DNA of 35,612 bases, from contig CAMTJK010000002.1 in the NCBI GenBank assembly GCA_947072805.1, positions 1 through 35,612 on the forward strand, given 5' to 3'. The first letter of the stretch is position 1; each line of letters begins with the position of its first letter. This DNA comes from an uncultured Prevotella sp. GTDB lineage: Bacteria; Bacteroidota; Bacteroidia; Bacteroidales; Bacteroidaceae. Below are positions 18,169 to 29,577 of the stretch, in pieces. The notes beneath the pieces are model-generated. The model did not search any database. It was not told the DNA's origin and worked only from the letters and a program-made list of their open reading frames with translations. The position numbers and the translations under genes were made by a program.

Positions 18169-18993
18169 ATGGCAGTACGTAAGTTTAAACCGGTAACTCC
18201 GGGACAAAGACACAAGGTTATTGGCACGTTCGAGGAAATTACTGCATCCGTGCCAGAAAAATCTCTCGTTTACGGTAAACGTTCTACCGGCGGTCGAAAC
18301 AACACCGGTAAGATGACAGTCCGCTACAGAGGCGGCGGCCACAAGAGAAAGTACCGTCTCATCGACTTCAAGCGAGAGAAGGATGGTGTACCGGCAGTAG
18401 TGAAAACTATTGAATACGATCCGAACCGCTCGGCTCGTATCGCTTTGTTGTTCTACGCCGATGGTGAAAAACGTTATATTATTGCTCCCAATGGATTGCA
18501 AGTAGGTGCAACCGTTATGTCGGGCGCGGAGGCAGTGCCGGAGATCGGTAACTCACTCCCCTTGGCTAACATCCCCGTAGGTACCGTAATTCACAACATC
18601 GAATTACGTCCGGGACAGGGTGCACTGCTCGTCCGTTCGGCTGGCAATTTCGCTCAGTTGACTTCTCGCGAAGGTTCTTATTGCGTTATCAAGCTTCCTT
18701 CAGGCGAGACACGCAAGATTCTCAGTGCTTGTAAAGCTACAGTAGGTAGTGTAGGCAACTCTGACCACGCCCTTGAGCAGTCTGGTAAGGCCGGTCGCTC
18801 ACGCTGGCTGGGACGTCGTCCACACAACCGTGGTGTTGTCATGAACCCGCACGATCACCCGATGGGTGGTGGTGAAGGACGTCAGTCTGGAGGACACCCG
18901 CGCTCACGCAAGGGCTTGTACGCTAAGGGACTTAAGACACGCGCACCGAAGAAGCTTTCTAACAAGTATATTATTGAAAGAGCAAGTAAGTAA
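18169..18993 (+). CDS. rplB: 50S ribosomal protein L2
   Basis: [26 protein letters not shown]...[17 protein letters not shown]. Confidence 0.98.
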   Translation: MAVRKFKPVTPGQRHKVIGTFEEITASVPEKSLVYGKRSTGGRNNTGKMTVRYRGGGHKRKYRLIDFKREKDGVPAVVKTIEYDPNRSARIALLFYADGEKRYIIAPNGLQVGATVMSGAEAVPEIGNSLPLANIPVGTVIHNIELRPGQGALLVRSAGNFAQLTSREGSYCVIKLPSGETRKILSACKATVGSVGNSDHALEQSGKAGRSRWLGRRPHNRGVVMNPHDHPMGGGEGRQSGGHPRSRKGLYAKGLKTRAPKKLSNKYIIERASK

Positions 18994-19015
18994 TCAAGTT
19001 AACTAAGTGTAAATT

Positions 19016-19282
19016 ATGAGTCGTTCATTAAAAAAAGGTCCATATATCAACGTTTCGCTCGAGAAGAAAATTCTCGCTATGAATGAAAGCGGAAAGAAAA
19101 ACGTTGTAAAGACTTGGGCGAGAGCTTCAATGATTTCCCCGGACTTCGTGGGACATACAGTTGCAGTTCATAACGGAAACAAATTTATTCCTGTTTACAT
19201 TACCGAGAACATGGTAGGACACAAGCTCGGAGAATTCTCTCCCACACGCCGTTTCGGTGGCCATGCAGGTAACAAGAAGTAG
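19016..19282 (+). CDS. rpsS: 30S ribosomal protein S19
   Basis: [19 protein letters not shown]...[17 protein letters not shown]. Confidence 0.98.
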   Translation: MSRSLKKGPYINVSLEKKILAMNESGKKNVVKTWARASMISPDFVGHTVAVHNGNKFIPVYITENMVGHKLGEFSPTRRFGGHAGNKK

Positions 19283-19318
19283 TACAGGATATCCACCAGA
19301 AATAAAAAGAATTAAATA

Positions 19319-19723
19319 ATGGGAGCAAGAAAACATATTAAGGCTGAAGAAAGAAAGGCAGCCCTTAAAACACAGTATTTTGCCAAGCTCAAAGGCGTTC
19401 CTTCTTCTCCGCGTAAAATGCGCTATGTCGTAGACATGATTCGCGGCATGGAAGTGGATCGCGCACTCGCAGTGCTCAGATTCTCTAAGAAGGCAGCAGC
19501 CGTTGATGTTAGGAAACTCCTCCTTTCGGCTATCGCTAACTGGGAGGCAAAGAATGACCGCAAGGCAGAGGCTGGTGAACTTTTCATCACCAAGGTCTTT
19601 GTAGATGAAGGTGTCACTCTGAAGCGCATGAGACCTGCTCCGCAGGGACGCGGATACAGAATCCGCAAACGCTCTAACCACGTGACTCTGTTTGTAGATG
19701 CTAAAACTAATGATGATAAATAA
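19319..19723 (+). CDS. rplV: 50S ribosomal protein L22
   Basis: [32 protein letters not shown]...[18 protein letters not shown]. Confidence 0.97.
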   Translation: MGARKHIKAEERKAALKTQYFAKLKGVPSSPRKMRYVVDMIRGMEVDRALAVLRFSKKAAAVDVRKLLLSAIANWEAKNDRKAEAGELFITKVFVDEGVTLKRMRPAPQGRGYRIRKRSNHVTLFVDAKTNDDK

Positions 19724-19731
19724 ATAACAGA

Positions 19732-20454
19732 ATGGGACAGAAAGTAAATCCGATAAGCAACCGTCTTGGTATCGTTAGAGGTTGGGATTCAAATTGGTTT
19801 GGAGGCAAGGACTTCGGAGACAACCTGGTTGAAGACCAGAAAATCCGCAAGTACATCAACGAGCGCCTGGCTAAGGCCAGCATCTCGCGAATTGTCATCG
19901 AACGTACACTGAAACTGGTAACCATTACTATCTGTACGGCTCGTCCGGGATTCGTCATTGGTAAAGGTGGACAAGATGTGGATACCTTGAAGGAAGAACT
20001 GAAGAAGCTCTACGACAAGGAAATACAAATCAATATCTATGAGGTTAAGAAACCGGAACTCGACGCTACAATCGTAGGCAACAACATCGCTCGCCAGGTT
20101 GAAGGCAAAATCGCTTACCGCCGTGCTATAAAGATGGCTATAGCAAACACGATGCGCGCCGGTGCAGAAGGTATCAAAGTTCAAATTACGGGACGTCTGA
20201 ACGGTGCTGAAATGGCACGTAAGGAAATGTATAAGGAAGGTCGTACACCTCTGCATACTTTCCGCGCAGACATCGATTACTGCCAGGCTGAAGCACTCAC
20301 CAAGGTGGGACTGCTCGGTATCAAGGTGTGGATATGCCGTGGAGAAGTTTACGGCAAGCGTGACTTGTCGCCTAACTTCACTCCTGAAAAGGGTAACAAC
20401 CGCGCCAATGGTAGCAACAGCGGCAGAAAATTCCGTAATAAGAAGAGTAAGTAA
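19732..20454 (+). CDS. rpsC: 30S ribosomal protein S3
   Basis: [28 protein letters not shown]...[20 protein letters not shown]. Confidence 0.98.
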   Translation: MGQKVNPISNRLGIVRGWDSNWFGGKDFGDNLVEDQKIRKYINERLAKASISRIVIERTLKLVTITICTARPGFVIGKGGQDVDTLKEELKKLYDKEIQINIYEVKKPELDATIVGNNIARQVEGKIAYRRAIKMAIANTMRAGAEGIKVQITGRLNGAEMARKEMYKEGRTPLHTFRADIDYCQAEALTKVGLLGIKVWICRGEVYGKRDLSPNFTPEKGNNRANGSNSGRKFRNKKSK

Positions 20455-20478
20455 ACCGTTTAAAGAAAAGAAGCTATC

Positions 20479-20907
20479 ATGTTACAACCTAAGAGAGTAA
20501 AATATAGAAGACCTCAAGATGGACGTGGCAATAAAGGCAACGCCCACAGAGGTACGCAACTGGCATTCGGCTCTTTCGGAATAAAGACGCTTGAGGCAAA
20601 ATGGCTCGACAGCCGTCAGATTGAAGCAGCCCGTGTGGCAGTGAACCGTTATATGCAGCGTGAAGGACAGGTCTGGATACGCATTTTCCCGGACAAACCT
20701 ATCACACGCAAGCCTGCAGACGTACGTATGGGTAAAGGTAAAGGTGACCCCGCAGGATGGGTGGCACCGGTAACACCTGGACGTATCCTTTTTGAGGTGG
20801 AAGGCGTTTCGTTTGACATTGCAAAGGAGGCTCTGCGTCTCGCTGCACAGAAACTGCCCGTGAAGACTAAGTTTGTTGTAAGACGTGATTACGATAAAAA
20901 CGCTTGA
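20479..20907 (+). CDS. rplP: 50S ribosomal protein L16
   Basis: [39 protein letters not shown]. Confidence 0.98.
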   Translation: MLQPKRVKYRRPQDGRGNKGNAHRGTQLAFGSFGIKTLEAKWLDSRQIEAARVAVNRYMQREGQVWIRIFPDKPITRKPADVRMGKGKGDPAGWVAPVTPGRILFEVEGVSFDIAKEALRLAAQKLPVKTKFVVRRDYDKNA

Positions 20908-20909
20908 TT

Positions 20910-21104
20910 ATGAAGATTAAAGAAGTAAGAGAACTCGATACCAAGGATTTGGCAGAGAGAATAGAGGCAGAGGTTGCCAAGTACAACCAAATGAAGTTGA
21001 ACCATACAATCACTCCTCTTGAGAATCCATCAGAGATTAAGAGCGTACGTCGTAACATCGCACGAATGAAAACTGTGCTCCGTCAGAGAGAACTTAACAA
21101 ATAA
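20910..21104 (+). CDS. rpmC: 50S ribosomal protein L29
   Basis: [34 protein letters not shown]...[19 protein letters not shown] at 20910. Confidence 0.95.
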   Translation: MKIKEVRELDTKDLAERIEAEVAKYNQMKLNHTITPLENPSEIKSVRRNIARMKTVLRQRELNK

Positions 21105-21106
21105 TA

Positions 21107-21373
21107 ATGGTCCAGATGGAAACAAGAAATTTAAGAAAGACAAGACAGGGTGTTGTTATCAGCAACAAAATGGATAAAACCATTGTTATTGCCTCTAAGT
21201 TCAAGGAGATGCACCCGATTTATGGTAAGTTCGTCCAGAAGACGAAGAAGTACCATGCTCATGATGAGAAGAATGAAGCTAACATAGGTGACACAGTGCT
21301 CATTATGGAAACCCGTCCTTTGAGTAAGACAAAGAGATGGAGATTAGTTCAAATTGTTGAAAAAGCTAAGTAA
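21107..21373 (+). CDS. rpsQ: 30S ribosomal protein S17
   Basis: [40 protein letters not shown]. Confidence 0.96.
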   Translation: MVQMETRNLRKTRQGVVISNKMDKTIVIASKFKEMHPIYGKFVQKTKKYHAHDEKNEANIGDTVLIMETRPLSKTKRWRLVQIVEKAK

Positions 21374-21375
21374 TT

Positions 21376-21741
21376 ATGATACAAGCAGAATCAAGACTTA
21401 CAGTGTGTGATAACAGCGGTGCACGCGAAGCTCTGTGCATTCGTGTACTGGGTGGAACCCGCCGCCGTTATGCAAGTGTTGGTGACGTGATTGTCGTTGC
21501 TGTCAAGAACGTTATCCCATCAAGTGATTTGAAAAAGGGTGCAGTATCGAAGGCTTTGATTGTTCGCACAAAGAAAGAAATTCGTCGTCCGGACGGCTCA
21601 TATATCCGTTTCGATGATAACGCTTGTGTACTGCTTAACAATGCAGGAGAACTGCGTGGCAGCCGCATCTTCGGTCCCGTGGCTCGCGAACTGCGTGCAG
21701 TCAACATGAAAGTCGTTTCTTTGGCGCCTGAGGTTCTTTAA
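21376..21741 (+). CDS. rplN: 50S ribosomal protein L14
   Basis: [40 protein letters not shown]. Confidence 0.98.
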   Translation: MIQAESRLTVCDNSGAREALCIRVLGGTRRRYASVGDVIVVAVKNVIPSSDLKKGAVSKALIVRTKKEIRRPDGSYIRFDDNACVLLNNAGELRGSRIFGPVARELRAVNMKVVSLAPEVL

Positions 21742-21760
21742 CATTTAATAAAGACAAGAA

Positions 21761-22108
21761 ATGAGTAAGTTTAAAATAAAGAAAGACGATATGGTGCTCG
21801 TCCTCGCAGGAAACAGCAAGGATAGAAAAAACCAAAATGGCAAGTATCCGGCTCCGCACAAGGTGCTGAAAGTACTTGTTGATAAAGAGCGTGCCATCGT
21901 TGAGGGCGTTAATATGGTTTCAAAGAGCACCAAGCCTTCAGCAAAGAATCCGCAAGGCGGAATCATCAAGCAGGAGGCTCCGATACACATATCCAATCTT
22001 AGTCTCGTTGATCCGAAAACAGGTGAGCCTACTCGCGTAGCTATCAAGAGAACGGAAGACGGAAAGAAAGTTCGTATCGCTAAAAAATCAGGGGAGGAAA
22101 TTAAGTAA
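21761..22108 (+). CDS. rplX: 50S ribosomal protein L24
   Basis: [35 protein letters not shown]...[14 protein letters not shown]. Confidence 0.96.
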   Translation: MSKFKIKKDDMVLVLAGNSKDRKNQNGKYPAPHKVLKVLVDKERAIVEGVNMVSKSTKPSAKNPQGGIIKQEAPIHISNLSLVDPKTGEPTRVAIKRTEDGKKVRIAKKSGEEIK

Positions 22109-22662
22109 TGAATACAGCACAACTCAAGAAAACCTATAAGGAGCAGATCGCTCCAGAATTGGCTAAGCAGTTCAACTACAGTTCTGCTATGCAGGTGCCT
22201 GTTCTGAAGAAGATCGTTATCAACCAGGGCCTCGGTGATGCAACACAGGATAAGAAAATCGTTGATGTAGCTATCAACGAAATATCTGCTATCACAGGTC
22301 AGAAGGCTGTGGCTACATTCTCGAAGAAGGATATCGCTAACTTCAAACTGCGCAAGAAGATGCCTATCGGAGTTATGGTGACTCTGAGACGCGAGCGTAT
22401 GTACGAGTTCCTTGAGAAACTCGTGCGTATCGCACTGCCGCGTATCCGTGACTTCAAGGGTATCGAAAGCAAATTCGACGGACGTGGCAACTATACACTC
22501 GGTATTCAGGAGCAGATTATCTTCCCTGAAATAAATATCGATACCGTAGACCGTATTCAGGGTATGAACATCACTTTCGTTACTTCTGCCCGTACAGACG
22601 AAGAGGGCTATGCTTTGCTGAAAGCATTCGGCCTGCCATTTAAAAACGCTAAAAAGGATTAA
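22108..22662 (+). CDS. rplE: 50S ribosomal protein L5
   Basis: [39 protein letters not shown]. Confidence 0.98.
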   Translation: MNTAQLKKTYKEQIAPELAKQFNYSSAMQVPVLKKIVINQGLGDATQDKKIVDVAINEISAITGQKAVATFSKKDIANFKLRKKMPIGVMVTLRRERMYEFLEKLVRIALPRIRDFKGIESKFDGRGNYTLGIQEQIIFPEINIDTVDRIQGMNITFVTSARTDEEGYALLKAFGLPFKNAKKD

Positions 22663-22667
22663 TAGAT

Positions 22668-22970
22668 ATGGCAAAGGAATCAATGAAAGCTCGCGAGGTG
22701 AAGCGTGCCAAACTCGTAGCTCGTTTCGCTGAAAAACGCGCAGCATTGAAAAAGATTATAGCAACTACCGAGGACCCTGCAGAGGCTTACGAGGCTGCTC
22801 GCAAGCTGCAGAGCATACCGAAAAATGCTAATCCTATCCGCTTGCATAACCGTTGTAAGATAACCGGACGTCCGAAAGGATATATGAGACAGTTCGGACT
22901 CTCACGTATACAGTTCCGCGAGATGGCTTCAAGCGGACTGATACCAGGTGTAAAGAAAGCAAGTTGGTAA
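22668..22970 (+). CDS. rpsN: 30S ribosomal protein S14 (long, zinc-independent type)
   Basis: [24 protein letters not shown]...[43 protein letters not shown]; no CxxC pair. Confidence 0.97.
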   Translation: MAKESMKAREVKRAKLVARFAEKRAALKKIIATTEDPAEAYEAARKLQSIPKNANPIRLHNRCKITGRPKGYMRQFGLSRIQFREMASSGLIPGVKKASW

Positions 22971-23037
22971 AAGACTGAGCAAAAAACTTTTTTTAATATT
23001 GTCGGGGTAGTCCCGATTAATTAAACATTTATATTTT

Positions 23038-23433
23038 ATGACAGATCCAATAGCAGATTATCTGACGAGGTTGAGAAACGCAATCATGGCTCATCACCGT
23101 GTTGTTGAAGTACCAGCTTCAAACTTGAAGAAGGAAATCACTAAGATCCTCTTCGAGAAAGGATACATCCTCAACTACAAATTTGTAGAGGATGGTCCGC
23201 AGGGTACAATTAAGGTCGCTCTTAAATATGACCCTGCCACAAAGGCTAACGCAATCAAATGCCTGAAAAGAGTCTCAACACCAGGACTTCGCAAGTATAC
23301 TGGTTACAAGGACATGCCGAGAGTAATTAACGGATTAGGTATTGCAATCTTATCTACATCCAAAGGTGTAATGACAGACAAAGAGGCTTCTGCACTTAAA
23401 ATAGGTGGTGAGGTGCTTTGCTATGTATATTAA
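23038..23433 (+). CDS. rpsH: 30S ribosomal protein S8
   Basis: MTDPIADYLTRLRNAIMAHHRVVEVPASNLKKEITKIL. Confidence 0.98.
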   Translation: MTDPIADYLTRLRNAIMAHHRVVEVPASNLKKEITKILFEKGYILNYKFVEDGPQGTIKVALKYDPATKANAIKCLKRVSTPGLRKYTGYKDMPRVINGLGIAILSTSKGVMTDKEASALKIGGEVLCYVY

Positions 23434-23448
23434 TTGGAGGACTGAATT

Positions 23449-24018
23449 ATGTCAAGAATAGGTAAATTACCAATTAGTATTCCTGCCGGAGTCACTGTTG
23501 CTCAGAATAACGACGGTGTTGTAACTGTAAAAGGTCCTAAGGGAGAACTCTCGCAGAAAGTGGATTCTTCTATCATCGTCAAGATAGCTGACGGTCATAT
23601 TGTATTCGAGATAGATGAGAACAGCCCTGTTAATTACAAGCAGAAGCAGGCTTTCCACGGTCTTTATCGCGCATTGGTAAACAACATGGTTGTCGGTGTA
23701 AGTGAAGGCTACAAGAAGGTACTCGAGCTTGTCGGCGTTGGTTACCGTGTATCAAATACAGGAAATCTCATCGAGTTTTCACTTGGATATACTCACCCCA
23801 TCTTCATTCAGCTCCCTGCTGAGGTAAAGGTCGAGACTAAGTCAGAAAGAAACCAGAATCCTCTCATTATACTTGAGTCTTGCGACAAAGCATTGCTGGG
23901 TCTTATTTGTGCTAAAATTCGTTCTTTCCGTAAGCCTGAACCGTATAAGGGTAAGGGTGTATTGTTCCAAGGCGAGGTTATCCGCAGAAAGTCTGGTAAG
24001 ACAGCTTCGGCTAAATAA
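23449..24018 (+). CDS. rplF: 50S ribosomal protein L6
   Basis: MSRIGKLPISIPAGVTVAQNNDGVVTVKGPKGEL. Confidence 0.98.
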   Translation: MSRIGKLPISIPAGVTVAQNNDGVVTVKGPKGELSQKVDSSIIVKIADGHIVFEIDENSPVNYKQKQAFHGLYRALVNNMVVGVSEGYKKVLELVGVGYRVSNTGNLIEFSLGYTHPIFIQLPAEVKVETKSERNQNPLIILESCDKALLGLICAKIRSFRKPEPYKGKGVLFQGEVIRRKSGKTASAK

Positions 24019-24036
24019 CTTTAACAATTTACGATT

Positions 24037-24381
24037 ATGACAACAAAGAAAGTAGAAAGACGAATAAAGATAAAGTACAGAATTCGTAAGAGTGTGTACG
24101 GTACTGCAGAACGCCCTCGTTTAAGTGTTTTCCGCAGCAACAAGCAGATTTATGCCCAAATTATCAATGACGACGAGGGAAAAACCCTCACAGCTGCTTC
24201 TTCTCTCGGTCTTGAGGCTATGCCCAAAATAGAGCAGGCAGAAAAAGTAGGTGAACTCGTTGCAAAGAAAGCTTTGGAGGCTGGTATATCTTCTGTGGTA
24301 TTCGATCGTAACGGATACCTTTATCATGGCCGTGTTAAGCAGCTCGCAGAGGCTGCACGTAAGGGTGGACTTAAATTTTAA
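24037..24381 (+). CDS. rplR: 50S ribosomal protein L18
   Basis: [43 protein letters not shown]. Confidence 0.97.
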   Translation: MTTKKVERRIKIKYRIRKSVYGTAERPRLSVFRSNKQIYAQIINDDEGKTLTAASSLGLEAMPKIEQAEKVGELVAKKALEAGISSVVFDRNGYLYHGRVKQLAEAARKGGLKF

Positions 24382-24387
24382 ACGATT

Positions 24388-24900
24388 ATGGCAATGAATA
24401 AAGTTAAAATAAATAGTGACGTTGAGTTAAAAGACAGATTGGTTGCTATAAACCGTGTTACGAAGGTAACAAAGGGAGGTCGCACTTTTACGTTCGCAGC
24501 AATAGTTGTTGTCGGTGATGGCAACGGTATTATTGGCTGGGGACTTGGTAAAGCTGGTGAAGTTACAGCCGCTATTGCCAAAGGTGTAGAAGCAGCAAAA
24601 AAGAATCTCGTTAAGGTGCCTGTATTGAAAGGTACAATACCTCATGAAATGGAAGCTCGCTTTGGTGGAGCACAGGTATTCATGCGCCCTGCTGCAGCCG
24701 GTACCGGTCTAGTAGCCGGTGGTGCTATGCGTGCTGTACTTGACAGCGTAGGCATAACGGATGTGCTGGCAAAGTCAAAGGGCTCTTCTAACCCCCATAA
24801 CTTGGTTAAAGCTACAATTCTTGCACTTAGCCAGTTGAGAGATGCCTATACAATTGCAGGTACTCGTGGTATCAGTATGGACAAAGTTTTTAGAGGATAA
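24388..24900 (+). CDS. rpsE: 30S ribosomal protein S5
   Basis: [46 protein letters not shown]. Confidence 0.98.
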   Translation: MAMNKVKINSDVELKDRLVAINRVTKVTKGGRTFTFAAIVVVGDGNGIIGWGLGKAGEVTAAIAKGVEAAKKNLVKVPVLKGTIPHEMEARFGGAQVFMRPAAAGTGLVAGGAMRAVLDSVGITDVLAKSKGSSNPHNLVKATILALSQLRDAYTIAGTRGISMDKVFRG

Positions 24901-24912
24901 GGAGGTTTGAAT

Positions 24913-25089
24913 ATGGCAACAATCAAAATTCAGCAGATAAAGAGTAAAATTGGTGCTCCCGTTGACCAGAAACGTACCCTGCAGGCTTTGGGCTTGCGTA
25001 AAATCTCGCAGGTTGTAGAGCATGAGGATACACCCTCTTTGCGCGGTATGATTCGTAAGGTGCATCATTTAGTGACCGTTATAGACTAA
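24913..25089 (+). CDS. rpmD: 50S ribosomal protein L30
   Basis: MATIKIQQIKSKIGAPVDQKRTLQALGLRKISQVVEHEDTPSLRGMIRKVHHLV; ATG at 24913. Confidence 0.96.
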   Translation: MATIKIQQIKSKIGAPVDQKRTLQALGLRKISQVVEHEDTPSLRGMIRKVHHLVTVID

Positions 25090-25117
25090 TTTATTCAAAT
25101 AAAAAACAGATTCAAAC

Positions 25118-25564
25118 ATGAAACTACATAATTTAAAACCGGCAGAAGGCTCTACTCATTCACGCCGTAGAATCGGTCGTGGACCCGGTTCCGGCCTCGG
25201 TGGTACTTCTACTCGCGGACATAAGGGTGCCAAGGCAAGATCCGGTTATAAGAAGAAGATAGGTTTCGAGGGAGGACAAATGCCTTTGCAGCGTCGTGTT
25301 CCGAAGTCAGGTTTCAAAAATATTAACCACAAGGAATATTTCGCTGTAAACCTGTCTACAATCCAGAGACTTGCAGAAGAAAAGAACCTAGCCAAGATTG
25401 GTATACAGGAATTTGTTGCTGCTGGTCTCACCAACGGAAAGGAATTGGTAAAGATTCTTGGTAACGGTGAACTGAAGGCTAAGGTTGATGTAGAGGCAAA
25501 TGCATTCTCAAAGACCGCAGAAGCAGCTATCAAGGCAGTAGGTGGTAACGCAACAATAATCTAA
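25118..25564 (+). CDS. rplO: 50S ribosomal protein L15
   Basis: MKLHNLKPAEGSTHSRRRIGRGPGSGLGGTSTRGHKGAKARSG. Confidence 0.98.
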   Translation: MKLHNLKPAEGSTHSRRRIGRGPGSGLGGTSTRGHKGAKARSGYKKKIGFEGGQMPLQRRVPKSGFKNINHKEYFAVNLSTIQRLAEEKNLAKIGIQEFVAAGLTNGKELVKILGNGELKAKVDVEANAFSKTAEAAIKAVGGNATII

Positions 25565-25568
25565 AAAG

Positions 25569-26912
25569 ATGAAGAAGTTAATTGAGACACTGAAGAACAT
25601 TTGGAAGATTGAGGATCTGCGCCAGCGTGTGCTTATCACTCTTCTTTTCGTGACGATTTACCGTTTCGGCTCATTTGTCGTATTGCCTGGTATTAACCCG
25701 GCTTTGTTGGATAAACTTCAGTCGCAAACACAAGGTGGTTTGATGTCACTGTTGGATATGTTCTCCGGTGGTGCATTTTCCAATGCCTCAATTTTTGCAT
25801 TGGGAATAATGCCATACATCTCAGCTTCTATCGTTATGCAGCTTCTCGCTGTCGCTGTACCTTATTTCCAGAAGATGCAGCGTGAGGGTGAAAGTGGTCG
25901 AAAGAAGATCAGCAGTTATACTCGTTGGCTTACAGTGGCAATCTTGCTATTCCAAGCACCGAGTTATTTGCTGAACCTTAAAATGCAGGCTGGAACGGCT
26001 TTGGCAACAGGCATTTCATGGACTGTATTTATTTTCCCGGCTACTGTAATTCTTGCGGCGGGAAGTATGTTCATCCTTTGGCTGGGTGAGCGCATTACAG
26101 ATAAGGGTATAGGCAACGGTATTTCTCTTATAATTATGATAGGTATCATTGCCCGCCTGCCGCAGGCTTTCATTCAGGAAGTTGGCTCACGTTTCACTGC
26201 CATTACTGGTGGCGGACTTGTAATGTTCCTCATAGAAATACTCGTACTTCTTGCTGTTGTATGTGCAGCTATCCTTCTTGTGCAAGGCACACGTAAGATT
26301 CCTGTACAGTATGCAAAGCGTGTAGTAGGAAACAAACAGTATGGTGGAGCACGCCAGTACATTCCTTTGAAGTTGTTTGCAGCTAATGTGATGCCTATTA
26401 TCTTCGCTCAGGCAATCATGTTCATTCCGTTAGCAATCGTTCAGTATTCAGCATCTGAAAATTCCTCGTGGTTCGTTCGTTCGATGATGGATCACCATAG
26501 TTGGACTTACAACATCGTGTTTGCTCTCTTGATAATAGCTTTCACCTATTTCTATACAGCAATCACGCTCAACCCCACTCAGATGGCTGAGGACATGAAG
26601 CGTAACAATGGTTTTATTCCCGGTGTTAAGCCTGGTAAGGATACGGCAGACTATATTGACACGGTTATGTCACGTATCACTCTGCCTGGCTCATTGTTCA
26701 TCGCGTTTATAGCCATCATGCCTGCTCTCGCAGGTTTGCTAGACGTTCAGGATGCATTCTCACAGTTCTTTGGAGGTACTTCATTGCTGATTCTAATCGG
26801 TGTTGTTTTGGATACCCTCCAGCAGATAGAGAGTCATTTACTGATGCGTCATTATGACGGACTCCTTAACTCAGGTCGTGTACACGGTCGTGGTGGAGTA
26901 GCTGCGTATTAA
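25569..26912 (+). CDS. secY: Preprotein translocase subunit SecY
   Basis: 447 aa polytopic, PGINPALLDKL...PYISASIVMQLL...HYDGLLNSGRVHGRG. Confidence 0.98.
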   Translation: MKKLIETLKNIWKIEDLRQRVLITLLFVTIYRFGSFVVLPGINPALLDKLQSQTQGGLMSLLDMFSGGAFSNASIFALGIMPYISASIVMQLLAVAVPYFQKMQREGESGRKKISSYTRWLTVAILLFQAPSYLLNLKMQAGTALATGISWTVFIFPATVILAAGSMFILWLGERITDKGIGNGISLIIMIGIIARLPQAFIQEVGSRFTAITGGGLVMFLIEILVLLAVVCAAILLVQGTRKIPVQYAKRVVGNKQYGGARQYIPLKLFAANVMPIIFAQAIMFIPLAIVQYSASENSSWFVRSMMDHHSWTYNIVFALLIIAFTYFYTAITLNPTQMAEDMKRNNGFIPGVKPGKDTADYIDTVMSRITLPGSLFIAFIAIMPALAGLLDVQDAFSQFFGGTSLLILIGVVLDTLQQIESHLLMRHYDGLLNSGRVHGRGGVAAY

Positions 26913-26927
26913 TATTCAGCTTCGGAG

Positions 26928-27728
26928 ATGAAAATCTTTCTGAAGACAGAAGATGAGATAGAGTTGATGCGCCAAGCCAATCTGTTGGTAAGCAGAACAC
27001 TTGGCGAATTGGCGAAGCATATTAAACCGGGTGTAACGACTCTCCAATTGGATAAGATCGCGGAGGAGTTCATTAGAGATAATGGTGCGACACCGACGTT
27101 CAAAGGTTTTCCCAATCCTTTTGGAGAGCCGTTTCCTGCAAGCATCTGCACTTCGGTAAATGAAGTGGTTGTGCATGGAGTTCCTAACGATAGAACCGTT
27201 CTGAAGGATGGTGATATTATTTCCATCGATTGCGGTACTCTCTTAAATGGTTTCAACGGTGATTCATGTTACACATTCTGTGTTGGTGAGGTTAGCGATG
27301 AGATCAAACAGCTCCTTAAAGTGACAAAAGAATCTCTCTATTTGGGAATAGAGGCTGCCACAGCTGGAAAACATATCGGTGACATAGGAGATGCGGTACA
27401 GAATCATTGCATTGAGTACGGATATGGTATAGTTAGAGAGCTGACTGGCCATGGAATAGGACGTGAGATGCATGAAGACCCGCAGGTGCCCAACTATGGA
27501 AAGAAAGGTAGCGGCATAATGCTTAAATCAGGAATGTGTATTGCAATAGAGCCAATGATAACAATGGGCGACAGAGCAATAGGATTGATGCCAGATAAGT
27601 GGACAATCCGCACTATTGACGGTAAGCCAGCTGCACATTTTGAGCATACCATAGCGATACGTAAGGGCAAGGCTGACATTTTATCTTCTTTCGAAGAATT
27701 GGAACATTTAGAAGGACATTTATATTAA
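26928..27728 (+). CDS. map: Methionine aminopeptidase type I
   Basis: [36 protein letters not shown]...[18 protein letters not shown]. Confidence 0.97.
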   Translation: MKIFLKTEDEIELMRQANLLVSRTLGELAKHIKPGVTTLQLDKIAEEFIRDNGATPTFKGFPNPFGEPFPASICTSVNEVVVHGVPNDRTVLKDGDIISIDCGTLLNGFNGDSCYTFCVGEVSDEIKQLLKVTKESLYLGIEAATAGKHIGDIGDAVQNHCIEYGYGIVRELTGHGIGREMHEDPQVPNYGKKGSGIMLKSGMCIAIEPMITMGDRAIGLMPDKWTIRTIDGKPAAHFEHTIAIRKGKADILSSFEELEHLEGHLY

Positions 27729-27730
27729 GT

Positions 27731-27949
27731 ATGGCAAAGCAATCCGCTATAGAACAGGACGGAACAATCATTGAATCGCTCTCTAATGCAATGTTCCGCG
27801 TAGAACTTGAGAATGGTGTACAGATAATAGCGCATATATCAGGTAAGATGAGAATGCACTATATAAAGATTCTCCCGGGAGACAAAGTAAAGGTAGAGAT
27901 GAGTCCTTATGATCTCACAAAGGGTAGAATTGTATTTAGATACAAATAA
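27731..27949 (+). CDS. infA: Translation initiation factor IF-1
   Basis: [72 protein letters not shown]. Confidence 0.98.
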   Translation: MAKQSAIEQDGTIIESLSNAMFRVELENGVQIIAHISGKMRMHYIKILPGDKVKVEMSPYDLTKGRIVFRYK

Positions 27950-27963
27950 ACGATAGACATAAT

Positions 27964-28080
27964 ATGAAGACAAGAGCATCATTGAAAAGACGTAATGCAG
28001 ACTGCAAGATTGTACGTCGCAAAGGACGTCTGTTCGTTATCAACAAGAAGAACCCTAAGTACAAAATGCGTCAGGGTTAA
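27964..28080 (+). CDS. rpmJ: 50S ribosomal protein L36 (not in the supplied ORF track)
   Basis: Read directly: [38 protein letters not shown] (38 aa) between infA and rpsM. Confidence 0.96.
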   Translation: MKTRASLKRRNADCKIVRRKGRLFVINKKNPKYKMRQG

Positions 28081-28121
28081 TTTTTAATCAAACATTTTTT
28101 TAATTATTTCATTTATTTACA

Positions 28122-28502
28122 ATGGCAATAAGAATTGTTGGAGTAGATTTGCCCCAGGAGAAGCGTGGCGAAATCGCATTGACTTATATCTATGGTATAG
28201 GTCGAAGTAGTTCAGCAAAGATATTGGACAAGGCCGGCGTGAGCCGCGATCTGAAGGTCAGCGAGTGGACTGACGATCAGGCAGCCAAGATCCGTGAAAT
28301 TATCGGTGCTGAATTCAAGGTAGAAGGTGATCTCCGTTCTGAGATCCAGTTGAATATCAAGCGACTGATGGATATTGGTTGCTATCGTGGAGTTCGTCAT
28401 CGTAACGGTCTTCCCGTTCGCGGTCAGAGCACAAAGAACAATGCTCGTACCCGTAAGGGAAAGAAGAAGACTGTTGCTAATAAGAAGAAAGCCACTAAAT
28501 AA
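28122..28502 (+). CDS. rpsM: 30S ribosomal protein S13
   Basis: [35 protein letters not shown]. Confidence 0.98.
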   Translation: MAIRIVGVDLPQEKRGEIALTYIYGIGRSSSAKILDKAGVSRDLKVSEWTDDQAAKIREIIGAEFKVEGDLRSEIQLNIKRLMDIGCYRGVRHRNGLPVRGQSTKNNARTRKGKKKTVANKKKATK

Positions 28503-28529
28503 TTAATAACGAATTAAGAATTTGGAATT

Positions 28530-28919
28530 ATGGCAAAGAAAACAGTCACTTCAAGAAAAAGAAATGTAAAGGTTGATGCTATGGGACAGCTTCATGTTCA
28601 TAGCTCTTTCAACAACATAATCGTATCTTTGGCAAATAGCGAAGGTCAGGTTATTTCTTGGTCTTCTGCCGGTAAGATGGGATTCCGTGGATCAAAGAAA
28701 AACACTCCTTATGCAGCACAGATGGCAGCTGAGGATTGCGCTAAAGTAGCTTTCGACCTTGGACTTCGTAAGGTAAAAGCATACGTTAAGGGTCCCGGCA
28801 ACGGTCGTGAATCCGCAATCCGTGCCGTACACGGAGCAGGAATTGAGGTAACAGAGATTATCGATGTTACTCCGCTGCCGCACAACGGTTGCCGTCCTCC
28901 GAAGAGAAGAAGAGTATAA
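28530..28919 (+). CDS. rpsK: 30S ribosomal protein S11
   Basis: [47 protein letters not shown]. Confidence 0.98.
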   Translation: MAKKTVTSRKRNVKVDAMGQLHVHSSFNNIIVSLANSEGQVISWSSAGKMGFRGSKKNTPYAAQMAAEDCAKVAFDLGLRKVKAYVKGPGNGRESAIRAVHGAGIEVTEIIDVTPLPHNGCRPPKRRRV

Positions 28920-28959
28920 CGTATAATGTTGTTGAAACAAGTTTAAAGTTTAGATTATT

Positions 28960-29565
28960 ATGGCAAGATATATTGGACCGAAATCAAAGATTGCGCGTCG
29001 TTTTGGTGAGCCCATATTCGGCGCTGACAAAGTTTTGTCCCGGAGAAACTTCCCTCCCGGACAGCATGGCAACAACCGTCGCAGAAAGACATCTGAGTAC
29101 GGTGTCATGCTGGCAGAGAAGCAGAAAGCTAAATACACATACGGTGTACTTGAGCGTCAGTTCCGTAATATGTTTGAGAAAGCAGCAAAGGCCGAGGGTA
29201 TTACCGGTGAGGTTCTTCTTCAGAATCTTGAGTGCCGTCTCGACAATGTTGTTTTCCGTTTGGGCATTGCCCCGACCCGTGCTGCTGCCCGTCAGTTGGT
29301 AGGTCACAAGCACATCACTGTTGACGGACAGGTGGTCAACATTCCTTCATACGCTGTAAAGCCCGGTCAGATTGTCGCTGTTCGTGAGAAGTCAAAATCT
29401 CTTGAGGTAATTGAGGCAGCTCTTGCAGGATTCAACCACAGCAAGTATCCTTGGATTGAGTGGGACGAAAACACCAAGAGCGGTAAGTTCCTCCATAAGC
29501 CCGAGCGTGCTGACATTCCCGAGAACATAAAGGAACAGTTAATTGTTGAGTTATACTCTAAATAA
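28960..29565 (+). CDS. rpsD: 30S ribosomal protein S4
   Basis: [37 protein letters not shown]. Confidence 0.98.
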   Translation: MARYIGPKSKIARRFGEPIFGADKVLSRRNFPPGQHGNNRRRKTSEYGVMLAEKQKAKYTYGVLERQFRNMFEKAAKAEGITGEVLLQNLECRLDNVVFRLGIAPTRAAARQLVGHKHITVDGQVVNIPSYAVKPGQIVAVREKSKSLEVIEAALAGFNHSKYPWIEWDENTKSGKFLHKPERADIPENIKEQLIVELYSK

Positions 29566-29577
29566 ATCATTGAATTA

